Source: Chaetoderma sp. LZ-2023a
Lineage: Eukaryota; Mollusca; Caudofoveata; Chaetodermatida; Chaetodermatidae
Reading direction: 5' to 3'
DNA length: 64,000 bases
Assembly: GCA_034401795.1 (NCBI GenBank)
Contig: CM067367.1
Location: 51,724,884 to 51,788,883, forward strand
Shown here: in pieces, positions 8,934-17,746 of the stretch
Layout of the letters: each line of letters starts with the position of its first letter
Position numbering within the stretch: position 1 is the first letter of the stretch
Position numbers and translations under genes: made by a program
Notes under the pieces: generated by a model
The model's database searches: none
The model's input: only the letters and a program-made list of their open reading frames with translations
What the model was told of the DNA's origin: nothing

Positions 8934-11090
8934 CTATTTCAGTTTGGCTTTTACTAAGATGTCACGTAGATTCGAATTTTTCTTAAATGCAATTACTGGG
9001 CGCTTGTTGAAAGGTTGTCTGAGATTGTCCTGTAAGTTGTGATATTCCTCTTTTAGGATTTTGGCAATTTCAACATTTTTCCGATTGTATGTGAGAGTAA
9101 ATGGGATAATCTCTCTTTGATCTAAGAGGCCTGGGTCAGAATTTATGCCCCTAGGCCATTGTGTTTCTAATTGTTTAATCCAGAATGATTCTCTTAGTTT
9201 TCTTTGTTTATCAGTTTCCTCTGTTGTGTCTGAAAGAGGTAGCTGTTCGATAGGTATAATTTCAAAGTCACGAGGGACTGAATGATCAGGAAGATTAAAA
9301 TGTTCAGCCACATGTGTGTCTTCCTCTAGTCTAATATCTGAGAGGTGTCTAGTTGCACGCCATCTTAGTGGATTTTTGGTTTCGCCGACATACTGCTTTT
9401 GACACAATTTGCATGAAATTAAATAAATTACATTTTTAGAATCACAATCTAAAATTGACTGAATTTGAAATTTGCTTTTGTTTTGAAAGCTTGTGAATGT
9501 ACTCTGGGAAGGAAGAAAACCATCCAATTTACACCTTTTCTTTTCGCATTTCCGAGATCCTCCTTCACCTACAATCGGACGATTATGACAAATTTTGGTA
9601 GGCCGAGAATTTCTGGCATTATCCGGAATGAGTTCCAAATTACGCAAAGTTTCAGACTTTATTTTACGTAGGAACCGAGAAGAGTATCCTCTCGGTCTGA
9701 GAGCTTTGAATAAGGTCGAACATGATGATTCAAAGTTTTTCCTATCACTCGAATTTCTATGAAAGCGGATTATTTGTGATTTTACAAGTCCCTTGAAAGT
9801 ATGTGGTGGATGGAATGATTTCTTGTGCAGTAGTTGATGGGAGTCGGTTGGCTTAAAATAAACTTTGTAGTCTAAGTAACCAGTTGTTTCATACTTTATA
9901 CCTTTGTATAAGGTTACATCCAGGAAATCTACGGACATCTCATCAATTTCAGCCTTTAGTTTGATATTCGGATCATGATTGTTCAGAATGGCTAAAAATT
10001 CATTAAATGCTTCTTTAGTATGTTGCCAGATCATGAAAATGTCATCCAGGTACCTGCGGTAAATGAGTGGCTGATTTGGACACCTTTTGAGTGCTTCCTT
10101 TTCCCACTCAGCCATGTAAAGGTTAGCAAAACCTGGGCTGAAACGCTTACCCATTGCACAGCCACAAATTTGTTGGAAAATTTCACCAGCAAATTCAAAG
10201 TCATTGCCTTTCAGACTCAGCTCCAATAGAGCTATTACTTCTCTGTCAGGCCTGTTGGTGTCGGGGTAGTCGGCAAATGCTCTACGAATTGAATTAAGAC
10301 CCTTTTCGATATCAATGTTTGTGTACATAGCATCGACGTCCATCGTAATTAAGAATGAATTTGGAGGGACCGAGATCTTAGAGACCTGGGCTAGAAAGTC
10401 TTCAGTGTTTTTCAGATAGCTAAAATGTCTATTTGCAATTGGCTGAAGATGGTAGTCGATAAATTCACTAATCCTATATGATTCCGAACCACAATCTGAA
10501 ATAATGGGTCGCCCTGGTGGAGTCATTGGGTCGGTCCACGAGTCAATAGACTTATGGATTTTAGGAAGAAGATAAAATGTACGTGGTTTCGAATCATCTT
10601 TTGCAAAGAGATATTTAAATTGCTTTTCAGTTATCTTCTTGTTATCAACCATTTTTTGGAGAATTTCGTTAAATTTGCTACAGTTATTTTGCCAAAGTGG
10701 TTCCTTTAGCTTTTGGTAATGTTTCGGATTACTAAGCTGTCTATGTGCTTCTTTGATATAGTTATTTTTATCCATTATTACAGTAGCTGATCCTTTATCC
10801 GCAGGTTTAATAACAATTTCATTATTTTTAGATAACCCTTGTAGGGCCTGGCGCTGCTCATAAGATAAATTTTGCTGATCATTTGGAAATGTTGTATTTT
10901 TAATACGCTCTGAGTACAGGTTTATACTTTTACCGATTGCTGGGTCAACCAGTTTCAAATTTGGTGCCCAGCCTGTTTTCTCAATGAATGGTGGAATGTT
11001 GCCATTCGAGTTTCGAAAAAAATCTGCCAATTTGATGCGGTGACCAAATTCAGCAGTTTCAATAAGGCCATTTTCTAAATCTGCATCCAA
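8934..11090 (-). CDS. Penelope-like ORF2: reverse transcriptase with GIY-YIG endonuclease (copy B)
   Basis: 718 aa counted from the first internal Met. The frame stays open upstream to the heptamer at 11243-11237. At the position of the ATG used in A and C the codon is ATT, so the N-terminal residues (IGLGSNIVNLAGS) are encoded but have no start codon of their own. Motifs A (MDVDAMYTN), B (GCAMGKRFSPGFANLYM), C (YLDD) and the GIY-YIG region (VIYLISCKLC, QYVGET) are all intact. No internal stops. Start-codon loss with an otherwise intact frame fits translation as an ORF1-ORF2 fusion by frameshifting. It could also simply mean that this copy is defective. Confidence 0.92.
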   Translation of the reverse strand: MDADLENGLIETAEFGHRIKLADFFRNSNGNIPPFIEKTGWAPNLKLVDPAIGKSINLYSERIKNTTFPNDQQNLSYEQRQALQGLSKNNEIVIKPADKGSATVIMDKNNYIKEAHRQLSNPKHYQKLKEPLWQNNCSKFNEILQKMVDNKKITEKQFKYLFAKDDSKPRTFYLLPKIHKSIDSWTDPMTPPGRPIISDCGSESYRISEFIDYHLQPIANRHFSYLKNTEDFLAQVSKISVPPNSFLITMDVDAMYTNIDIEKGLNSIRRAFADYPDTNRPDREVIALLELSLKGNDFEFAGEIFQQICGCAMGKRFSPGFANLYMAEWEKEALKRCPNQPLIYRRYLDDIFMIWQHTKEAFNEFLAILNNHDPNIKLKAEIDEMSVDFLDVTLYKGIKYETTGYLDYKVYFKPTDSHQLLHKKSFHPPHTFKGLVKSQIIRFHRNSSDRKNFESSCSTLFKALRPRGYSSRFLRKIKSETLRNLELIPDNARNSRPTKICHNRPIVGEGGSRKCEKKRCKLDGFLPSQSTFTSFQNKSKFQIQSILDCDSKNVIYLISCKLCQKQYVGETKNPLRWRATRHLSDIRLEEDTHVAEHFNLPDHSVPRDFEIIPIEQLPLSDTTEETDKQRKLRESFWIKQLETQWPRGINSDPGLLDQREIIPFTLTYNRKNVEIAKILKEEYHNLQDNLRQPFNKRPVIAFKKNSNLRDILVKAKLK

Positions 11091-11208
11091 ACCAATTTTG
11101 GGTTTCGGAGTTGGTACAAAGGTTAAACCAAAATTAAGCAGCGATTTTTCGCTTTCGCTTAACTGAGAACCAGCTAGGTTGACAATATTACTGCCTAGTC
11201 CAATTTCT

Positions 11209-11243
11209 GGGTGGCAACTACCTTGACCCGAATCTAGTTTAAA
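11209..11243 (-). promoter_or_regulatory. Candidate -1 ribosomal frameshift signal (copy B)
   Basis: TTTAAAC at 11243-11237, in ORF1 frame T TTA AAC, is directly followed by the ORF1 stop TAG (TAA in A and C). The -1 frame reads on through CTA GAT TCG GGT into ORF2. The 7-nt spacer is kept, and so is GGGT/ACCC. The inner stem changes from GGT/ACC to GGT/GCC (a U-G pair) while the 4-nt loop changes completely (ACCA to AGTT). Changes that preserve pairing support a real structure. Confidence 0.65.
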
Positions 11244-12793
11244 TTAAGGACATTTAGCCAATTGCTATAGATAGTGTTAGCAGTCCCCTCAGTCCAATGT
11301 ATATTGTCACGACACACACTGAAATCTGCGATTGGCAGGCGTGGTATGACAGTAACCTTGGACCTAGGGGACTCTGCAATTCGATTAATTGCCTCAAGAA
11401 TTTCCTTCTGGTTGGGGGTCAAGGTAGCTGAAAAGTTTAATTGGCTGAAATAAATCATAGTTTTAGGGAATTTCTTCCTTATCATGCTGAACATCAATCT
11501 CAGTCGAGTCTCAGTGTCTGAGAGTGGACTGTTCCGGTCATTGATACCTATATTAAGGATCAGTTTCTCAGGATGGACTGACCCTGTGTATCTATTAATG
11601 ACAGTTCTTATGTCATTAATAGATGCACCAGGGAAGCAGGCCACCTGTATGTCCGGATGCGGGTCTACGTTGATTCGGCTGAGATTTGATGCTCCCACAA
11701 TCAAGATTTTTTTACACATAGTGGGAAGCTGCCAATTGGGTCTATTTACAGACTCGTTCCGGAATTTCCAAAAGGTGTTCTTCTCTAGCTCAGTGGGACG
11801 GGTGGGTCTTCTGGGCTTACAAAACGGAGATGGGGTGAAATGAGGTTGTGGAATCTTTGCTACAGGTGGCTTTTCACGTGATGATTTTCCACCAGCTACA
11901 CGCTGTGGTAGTGATGGAAAATCATCAGGTGAAAATGGCGCCATAGGGGATGATGGGGATTCGGGTAGTGGAATCAAGTATGGGTCTACTGGCGAAATGA
12001 CACTAACAACGGGTTCAGAGCGTTTTCTGCGTGATGATCTTCCACCAGCTACGCGCTGTGGTAGAGGTGCAAGATCATCACGCGGAAACGGTGACATAGG
12101 GGGTGGTGGTGGCGATTCAGGGAGAGGGATCAAGAGCGGGTTAACAGGCGAATAATTACAAGGGGACGGTCTGTCATTTAGACGTTTAAGGGGTGGTGAA
12201 ACCTCAGTGGGCGATCTTACTCTCTTCCTAGCCTGGGAGGGTGGAGCCACACATGTCCGTTCGACTGTTGGTTTACGTTTCGGCGTAACATTTTTTGTGC
12301 CAACAGTCGAACGGAAATGTGGGTCAATAGGCCTAATGAAGTTATAAAATGCTGCAATAGCGCTTCCACTGAGCTTTCTACCATGGTTGTTCTTGGCCCA
12401 GCGGATGGCAATGGACTTAGCCAGGCCGAGGTCAAGGTAGGGATGGTCTTGGGCGGAGAGGATCTGGGACCTTAAACACCCTAGCTGACAGTTATAATGA
12501 CCAATCAGCGTTCTCACCATTGACTTTGCCCACTCAGAGTTCACCGACCAAATGTCAAAGAGGATATCATCATTTGGCATGGCCGGCTTCAGGAACTTAC
12601 TTAGATCCCTTACCTTCTGGCCTAAGCCATTAGGCAAAGTATCCAACCTGAGGTGGTTGTTCAAAATACTAATATGGTGAAAACACTGGATCACCATATA
12701 GTACACCTTGACTAGGCGGGCTTGGGCAGACGGGTGGTGATGCGATTCACATCCCGCACCATCCCCTCGTCTACCTTTGCCCGGTCTGGCCAT
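11234..12793 (-). CDS. Penelope-like ORF1, full length, with C-terminal SGNH hydrolase (copy B)
   Basis: About 519 aa from the ATG at 12793 (MARPGKGRRG). The frame is open 33 nt further but without an ATG. Residues 1 to about 160 form a basic start followed by a helical region I do not recognise. Then come basic segments (RKRVRSP, RRKRSEP) that could be nuclear signals, and two copies of a Pro-rich unit of about 50 aa (LIPLPESPP ... LPQRVAGG). The SGNH domain is C-terminal: ILIVGASN, FPGASIND, LNIGINDRN, RDNIHWTEG. Block I is GAS here rather than GDS as in A and C; the Ser nucleophile is kept. The coding sequence contains a long perfect-like hairpin at 12247-12323. ORF1 ends on TTTAAAC before TAG. 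Confidence 0.85.
   Translation of the reverse strand: MARPGKGRRGDGAGCESHHHPSAQARLVKVYYMVIQCFHHISILNNHLRLDTLPNGLGQKVRDLSKFLKPAMPNDDILFDIWSVNSEWAKSMVRTLIGHYNCQLGCLRSQILSAQDHPYLDLGLAKSIAIRWAKNNHGRKLSGSAIAAFYNFIRPIDPHFRSTVGTKNVTPKRKPTVERTCVAPPSQARKRVRSPTEVSPPLKRLNDRPSPCNYSPVNPLLIPLPESPPPPPMSPFPRDDLAPLPQRVAGGRSSRRKRSEPVVSVISPVDPYLIPLPESPSSPMAPFSPDDFPSLPQRVAGGKSSREKPPVAKIPQPHFTPSPFCKPRRPTRPTELEKNTFWKFRNESVNRPNWQLPTMCKKILIVGASNLSRINVDPHPDIQVACFPGASINDIRTVINRYTGSVHPEKLILNIGINDRNSPLSDTETRLRLMFSMIRKKFPKTMIYFSQLNFSATLTPNQKEILEAINRIAESPRSKVTVIPRLPIADFSVCRDNIHWTEGTANTIYSNWLNVLNLN
12247..12323. repeat. Long hairpin inside ORF1 coding sequence
   Basis: The left arm contains GTCCGTTCGACTGTTGG (to 12271). 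The right arm from 12300 is its complement, CCAACAGTCGAACGG, followed by AAATGTGGG which pairs with CCACACAT. The stem is about 22-24 bp with a 28-nt loop. Inside the loop TTACG and CGTAA can pair as well. It encodes part of the linker before the Pro-rich units. Confidence 0.75.
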
Positions 12794-12829
12794 AGTGTAC
12801 TTCTTAGTCAGGAAAATCCCAGTCAATCA

Positions 12830-13265
12830 ATCAATCTTAATTAATCTTAACTAACCTTAATTAATCTTAATCAATCTCGATTAATCCAGATTAATCTCAA
12901 TCAGTCTTAATCAATCTTAATTAATCTTAATTAATCTTAATCAATCTCAATCAATCTCAATCAATTTCAATCAATTTCAATCAATTTCAATCAATTTCAA
13001 TCAATTTTAATTAATCTGTCGCTCCCTCAATCTGTCACTCACACACTCAAACAACCAATCAATCTATCTATCTATCAATCAATCAGAAACACTCATAATC
13101 GATAAACCCGTTAATCACGCAATCATTCAATCATTCAATCAATTAATCAACCAACCTGACAAACAAGCAACTAATCACAATCAATCAATCAATCACGTAT
13201 TCACGAAATCAGGTCAGACACCATCAACTAATCACTTAATCAGTAGGATACACTCAGACAGTCAA
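12830..13265. repeat. Degenerate (TTAATCAATC)n tract in leader of copy B
   Basis: Repeats of TTAATC/TCAATC variants, densest at 12830-13020 and then looser CAATCAAT runs to about 13265. They lie between the hammerhead-like motif and the ORF1 start of copy B, so they are probably part of its 5' leader or an insertion there. Sequence 13265-13549 is AT-rich with no other feature. Confidence 0.7.
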
Positions 13266-13549
13266 TCAGTTAACAATGTAAACAGGCCCACACTACAAAT
13301 CTTGACAGATGGGCTGTCTTTATATTTCCTAATTCAAGAGGGGTTAACTTACAGAGCTGAAATGGAAGGAATATGGTTAGTAGCAATGATTAATGACATG
13401 TTAATATTTAATACCTAGGAACAATCAATACAGGAATAACAATATAAATATTATAACTTACTCACAGCAATACAGGAATAGAGTAATATCCAGAAATACA
13501 CAGAAATACACAGGAATACACAGTAATGAAATTTTTCACATCGTCAGAG

Positions 13550-13589
13550 GGCTGGACGCGTTTCGTGTTGATACACTTCTTCAGCAGCC
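13550..13589 (-). ncRNA. Hammerhead-ribozyme-like motif (type I layout), copy B 5' region
   Basis: Read on the minus strand: stem I GGCTG, core CTGAAGA (matches CTGANGA), one extra A, stem II GTGT with loop ATCA and ACAC, then GAAACGCGTC (core GAAA, mini stem III ACGCGT, cleavage after GTC), then CAGCC closing stem I. Minimal hammerheads with tiny stem III are known in Penelope-like elements. The extra A between the core and stem II departs from the consensus, so activity is uncertain. Cleavage would leave an RNA starting CAGCC, 757 nt before the last base ahead of the ORF1 ATG. Confidence 0.6.
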
Positions 13590-14147
13590 TATTAGACAAA
13601 TCTACCAGTCCAACAGTTTGCCCTACTATTTATTGGGCAAGTGAATCTTTTTGAGACTTAATCATTTTCTTTAAAGTTACTAAGTTGTTTGCTTTGAGGT
13701 ACACGCCGCTAATAAGGTGTTATAATTCATTGTACTAATGTATTGTTGACTAATTGAGCTCTGGATAAACAAGTTGGTTTCAATTTGGAAAGGTGTTAAA
13801 GATTGAGCTACTTTCAATGGCTTAGCGGCGGACTGCTCACTGGTTCAAAGAGAACTAATAATCTGACTTTGATGTGAACCGTGAGATCATTTGAAAGGTG
13901 CTTAAGTGACCTTTTCAAAGTATAATAAATAATTTGGAACGCAAAGGAAACATTTCAAAGAAATCCGTGACTGATGGCCTTGTTTGAAAATCTTTGATCT
14001 GAATGAGTAATTTTGATTTTAAATGTTTTTGCTTTGTAACATAATTACTCAAATGTCAACAGTTTCCATAGGTATTGATTTCAAAGATTATCATTGTGTT
14101 GAGAAATAAAGTCATTTTCTGTGTGTAATTTTTCTCTCTAAAACAGA
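13590..14147. other. No gene recognised
   Basis: AT-rich sequence upstream of the hammerhead-like motif of copy B. It could include remains of a further tandem element end, but no match to the visible element ends was seen. Confidence 0.4.
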
Positions 14148-14199
14148 TTAATGAACAAACAAATCGCATGATTGAATGATACAAGGATAGAAGGAAAGA

Positions 14200-15090
14200 A
14201 TGGACATAGCTAACCAATTACCAAACCAATCAACCACCCACCCAACGAACCACCCAACCAACCACCCAATCAACCACCCAACCACCCAACCATCCAACCA
14301 CCCAACCATCCACCCACCCAACAAATCACGCAACCAATCAACCAGCCAACCAAAACCCCAACCAAACACCCAACCAACCACCCATCCACCCAAACAAGCA
14401 ACCAACCATCCAATCCACCACCCAATCAACCAACCAACCCACCATGATGGAAGAATGGAGGGAAAGCTGGGAGGAAGGGTATGGGGAGGAAATATAGGAG
14501 GAATGAGAGCTTTGAAGGGAGGATGGGATGATAGAAGGAAGGAAAGATGAAAGGGATGAAGGCCGGAAGGAAGGAAGGAAGATATGGAGAGGGAGGAATG
14601 AATGAATGAAGGGATGGAGAGGGAGGAATGAATGAAGGGAGGAAGGAGGGAGGGAGGAAGTGGGGCGGAAGGAGGAGGCAGGGTGGAAGGAACGAACGAA
14701 CGAACGAACGAACGAACGAACGAACAGACGGACAGACGGACAGACGGACAGACGAACGAACGAACGAACGAACGAACGAACGAACGAACGAACGAACGAA
14801 CGAACGGACGCACGGACGAACGAACGAACGAACGAACGAACGAACGAACGACCGAACGAACGAACGAACGAACGAACGAACGAACGAACGAACGAACGAA
14901 CGAACGAACGAACGAACGAACGAACGAACGAACGAACGAACGAACTGAGGTGGATGGAAAGCAGGAAGGAAGGCTGAAAGGAATGAAGGAATAAGGGAAA
15001 GAGTGAATGAATGAAGGGAGGAAGGACAGAATAACGGATAGAAGGAAGGAAGGATAGAGGGAGGAAGGATGGGCTGAACGACAGTTTTCT
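14200..15090. repeat. Block of (ACCCAACC)n, GGAAGGA and (GAAC)n repeats
   Basis: CCAACCACCCAA repeats at about 14210-14445 and GGAAGGAAGG/GGGAGGAA-type purine sequence at 14450-14690. A long (GAAC)n tract interrupted by GGACAGAC units runs from 14690 to 14945, then purine-rich sequence. Long frames here on both strands (poly FVRS, NERT) are artefacts of the tetranucleotides. 15090-15279 holds nothing recognised. Confidence 0.92.
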
Positions 15091-15436
15091 TGCTCAAACA
15101 ATCATGCAATTCAAAAAGTGATAATAGGTTCAATTTAACCCTTTATGAGATTTCTATATACCTTTTACTAGGTGGATCTATTGAAGGACTGATAGATTGC
15201 CTGACGATGTGGACGAATATTATATACAAGTGGATTTATAAAGTAATAAAATAACGAAACTGGCACTGGCAAGTATGTATATGATATTGTCAAACGCACT
15301 GGCTCAGAATTTTCAAAATTGAAAAATTGAAAAAATTCTTGTTTATTTTATTCCTTGAGATTGTCATTTTGTTTTAGAGACGCCATATGGCCTAATTGTC
15401 ACACAATGATAAATCACTGAGTGGTGTTTTGAACAC

Positions 15437-17707
15437 TTATTTGAGTTTGGCTTTTACTAAGATGTCACGTAGATTAGGATTTTTCTTAAATGCAATTACT
15501 GGGCGCTTGTTGAAAGGTTGTCTGAGATTGTCCTGTAAGTTGTGATATTCCTCTTTTAGGATTTTGGCAATTTCAACATTTTTCCGATTGTATGTGAGAG
15601 TAAATGGGATAATCTCTCTTTGATCTAAGAGGCCTGGGTCAGAATTTATGCCCCTAGGCCATTGTGTTTCTAATTGTTTAATCCAGAATGATTCTCTTAG
15701 TTTTCTTTGTTTATCAGTTTCCTCTGTTGTGTCTGAAAGAGGTAGCTGTTCGATAGGTATAATTTCAAAGTCACGAGGGACTGAATGATCAGGAAGATTA
15801 AAATGTTCAGCCACATGTGTGTCTTCCTCTAGTCTAATATCTGAGAGGTGTCTAGTTGCACGCCATCTTAGTGGATTTTTGGTTTCGCCGACATACTGCT
15901 TTTGACACAATTTGCATGAAATTAAGTAAATGACATTTTCAGAATCACAATCTAAAATTGACTGAATTTGAAATTTGCTTTTGTTTTGAAAGCTTGTGAA
16001 TGTACTCTGGGAAGGAAGAAAACCATCCAATTTACACCTTTTCTTTTCGCATTTCCGAGATCCTCCTTCACCTACAATCGGACGATTATGACAAATTTTG
16101 GTAGGCCGAGAATTTCTGGCATTATCCGGAATGATTTCCAAATTATGCAAAGTTTCAGACTTTATTTTACGTAGGAACCGAGAAGAGTATCCTCTCGGTC
16201 TGAGAGCTTTGAATAAGGTCGAACATGATGATTCAAAGTTTTTCTTATCACTCGAATTTCTATGAAAGCGGATTATTTGTGATTTTACAAGTCCCTTGAA
16301 AGTATGTGGTGGATGGAATGATTTCTTGTGCAGTAGTTGATGGGAGTCGGTTGGCTTAAAATAAACTTTGTAGTCTAAGTAACCAGTTGTTTCATACTTT
16401 ATACCTTTGTATAAGGTTACATCCAGGAAATCTACGGACAGCTCATCGATTTGAGCTTTTAGTTTGATATTCGGATCATGATTATTCAGAATGGCTAAAA
16501 ATTCATTAAATGCTTCTTTAGTATGTTGCCAGATCATGAAAATGTCATCCAGGTACCTGCGGTAAATGAGTGGCTGATTTGGACACCTTTTGAGTGCTTC
16601 CTTTTCCCACTCAGCCATGTAAAGGTTAGCAAAACCTGGGCTGAAACGCTTACCCATTGCACAGCCACAAATTTGTTGAAAAATTTCACCAGCAAATTCA
16701 AAGTCATTGCCCTTCAGACTAAGCTCTAATAGAGCTATTACTTCTCTGTCGGGCCTGTTGGTGTCAGGATAGTCGGCAAATGCTCTACGAATTGAATTTA
16801 GACCCTTTTCGATATCAATGTTTGTGTACATAGCATCGACGTCCATCGTAATTAAGAATGAATTTGGAGGGACCGAGATCTTAGAGACCTGGGCTAGAAA
16901 GTCTTCAGTGTTTTTCAGATAGCTAAAATGTCTATTTGCAATTGGCTGAAGATGGTAGTCGATAAATTCACTAATCCTATATGATTCCGAACCACAATCT
17001 GAAATAATGGGTCGCCCTGGTGGAGTCATTGGGTCGGTCCACGAGTCAATAGACTTATGGATTTTAGGAAGAAGATAAAATGTACGTGGTTTCGAATCAT
17101 CTTTTGCGCACAGGTATTTATATTGCTTTTCAGTTATCTTCTTGTTATCAACCATTTTTTGGAGAATTTTGTTGAATTTGCTACAGTTATTTTGCCAAAG
17201 TGGTTCATTTAGTTTTTGGTAATGCTTCGGATTACTAAGCTGTCTATGCGCTTCTTTGATGTAGTGGTCTTTATCCATTATTACAGTAGCCGATCCTTTA
17301 TCCGCAGGTTTGATGACAATTTCACTTTTTCTAGATAAACCTAATAGGGCCTGGCGTTGCTCATAAGATAAATTTTGCTGATCGTTTGGAAATGTAGTAT
17401 TTTCAATACGTTCAGAGTAAAGTTTTATACTTTCACCGATTGCTGGGTCAACACATTTTAAGTTTGGAGCCCAGCCAGTTTTTTCAATGAATAGTGGAAT
17501 ATTACTATTGGAGTTTTGAAAAAAATCAGCTAATTTCACACGGTGACCAAATTCAGCAGTTTCAGTAAAGCCATTATCTAAATCTGCATCCAAACCTGTT
17601 TTATGTTTTGGTGTTGGGACAAAAGTCAAGCCAAAATTAAGCAGTGACTGTTCTGCTTCGCCTAATGCGGAGCCGGTTAAGTTTACAATATTACTACCCA
17701 GTCCCAT
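15437..17707 (-). CDS. Penelope-like ORF2: reverse transcriptase with GIY-YIG endonuclease (copy C)
   Basis: 756 aa, uninterrupted, with the same domain order as copy A: motif A MDVDAMYTN, motif B GCAMGKRFSPGFANLYM, motif C YLDD, Cys linker, then GIY-YIG (VIYLISCKLC, QYVGETKN). Residues 1 to about 365 agree with copy A. From about EALKRCPNQP onward most variant positions agree with B (PLRWR, GEGGSRK, LDQREIIPF), with patches returning to A (KAQIDELSVDF, NLEIIPDN, KKNPNLRD). It is therefore a mosaic of the other two. ATG is present 33 nt past the TTTAAAC heptamer. Confidence 0.93.
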   Translation of the reverse strand: MGLGSNIVNLTGSALGEAEQSLLNFGLTFVPTPKHKTGLDADLDNGFTETAEFGHRVKLADFFQNSNSNIPLFIEKTGWAPNLKCVDPAIGESIKLYSERIENTTFPNDQQNLSYEQRQALLGLSRKSEIVIKPADKGSATVIMDKDHYIKEAHRQLSNPKHYQKLNEPLWQNNCSKFNKILQKMVDNKKITEKQYKYLCAKDDSKPRTFYLLPKIHKSIDSWTDPMTPPGRPIISDCGSESYRISEFIDYHLQPIANRHFSYLKNTEDFLAQVSKISVPPNSFLITMDVDAMYTNIDIEKGLNSIRRAFADYPDTNRPDREVIALLELSLKGNDFEFAGEIFQQICGCAMGKRFSPGFANLYMAEWEKEALKRCPNQPLIYRRYLDDIFMIWQHTKEAFNEFLAILNNHDPNIKLKAQIDELSVDFLDVTLYKGIKYETTGYLDYKVYFKPTDSHQLLHKKSFHPPHTFKGLVKSQIIRFHRNSSDKKNFESSCSTLFKALRPRGYSSRFLRKIKSETLHNLEIIPDNARNSRPTKICHNRPIVGEGGSRKCEKKRCKLDGFLPSQSTFTSFQNKSKFQIQSILDCDSENVIYLISCKLCQKQYVGETKNPLRWRATRHLSDIRLEEDTHVAEHFNLPDHSVPRDFEIIPIEQLPLSDTTEETDKQRKLRESFWIKQLETQWPRGINSDPGLLDQREIIPFTLTYNRKNVEIAKILKEEYHNLQDNLRQPFNKRPVIAFKKNPNLRDILVKAKLK

Positions 17708-17711
17708 TTCT

Positions 17712-17746
17712 GGGTGGTTGGTACCTTGACCCGAGTTTAGTTTAAA
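17712..17746 (-). promoter_or_regulatory. Candidate -1 ribosomal frameshift signal (copy C)
   Basis: TTTAAAC at 17746-17740, in ORF1 frame T TTA AAC, directly before ORF1 stop TAA (17739-17737). The 7-nt spacer and the GGGT/ACCC plus GGT/ACC hairpin are identical to copy A. The -1 frame is open into ORF2. Confidence 0.62.

Larger units (their letters stand above)
8779..13554 (-). mobile_element. Penelope-like element copy B (longest copy)
   Basis: Minus strand. The proposed RNA 5' end is at the hammerhead-like cleavage point near 13554. Then come a leader with TTAATC repeats (12830-13020), a full-length ORF1, the TTTAAAC overlap, ORF2 and a 3' UTR ending in TATG repeats at 8779. It is the only one of the three copies with the N-terminal half of ORF1. 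The 5' boundary is inferred from the ribozyme-like motif and could lie further out. Confidence 0.75.

Noticed and set aside
13541..13560. Second hammerhead core reading CTGACGA just downstream
   Set aside because: The following stem would have a C-U mismatch next to the core, while the upstream CTGAAGA version closes stem I properly.
14690..14945. Possible CRISPR-like regular array
   Set aside because: No spacers; a continuous GAAC microsatellite in a eukaryotic context.
14148..15133. Long frames of FVRS, NERT and TNHPT repeats
   Set aside because: Translations of tetranucleotide repeats in several frames on both strands.
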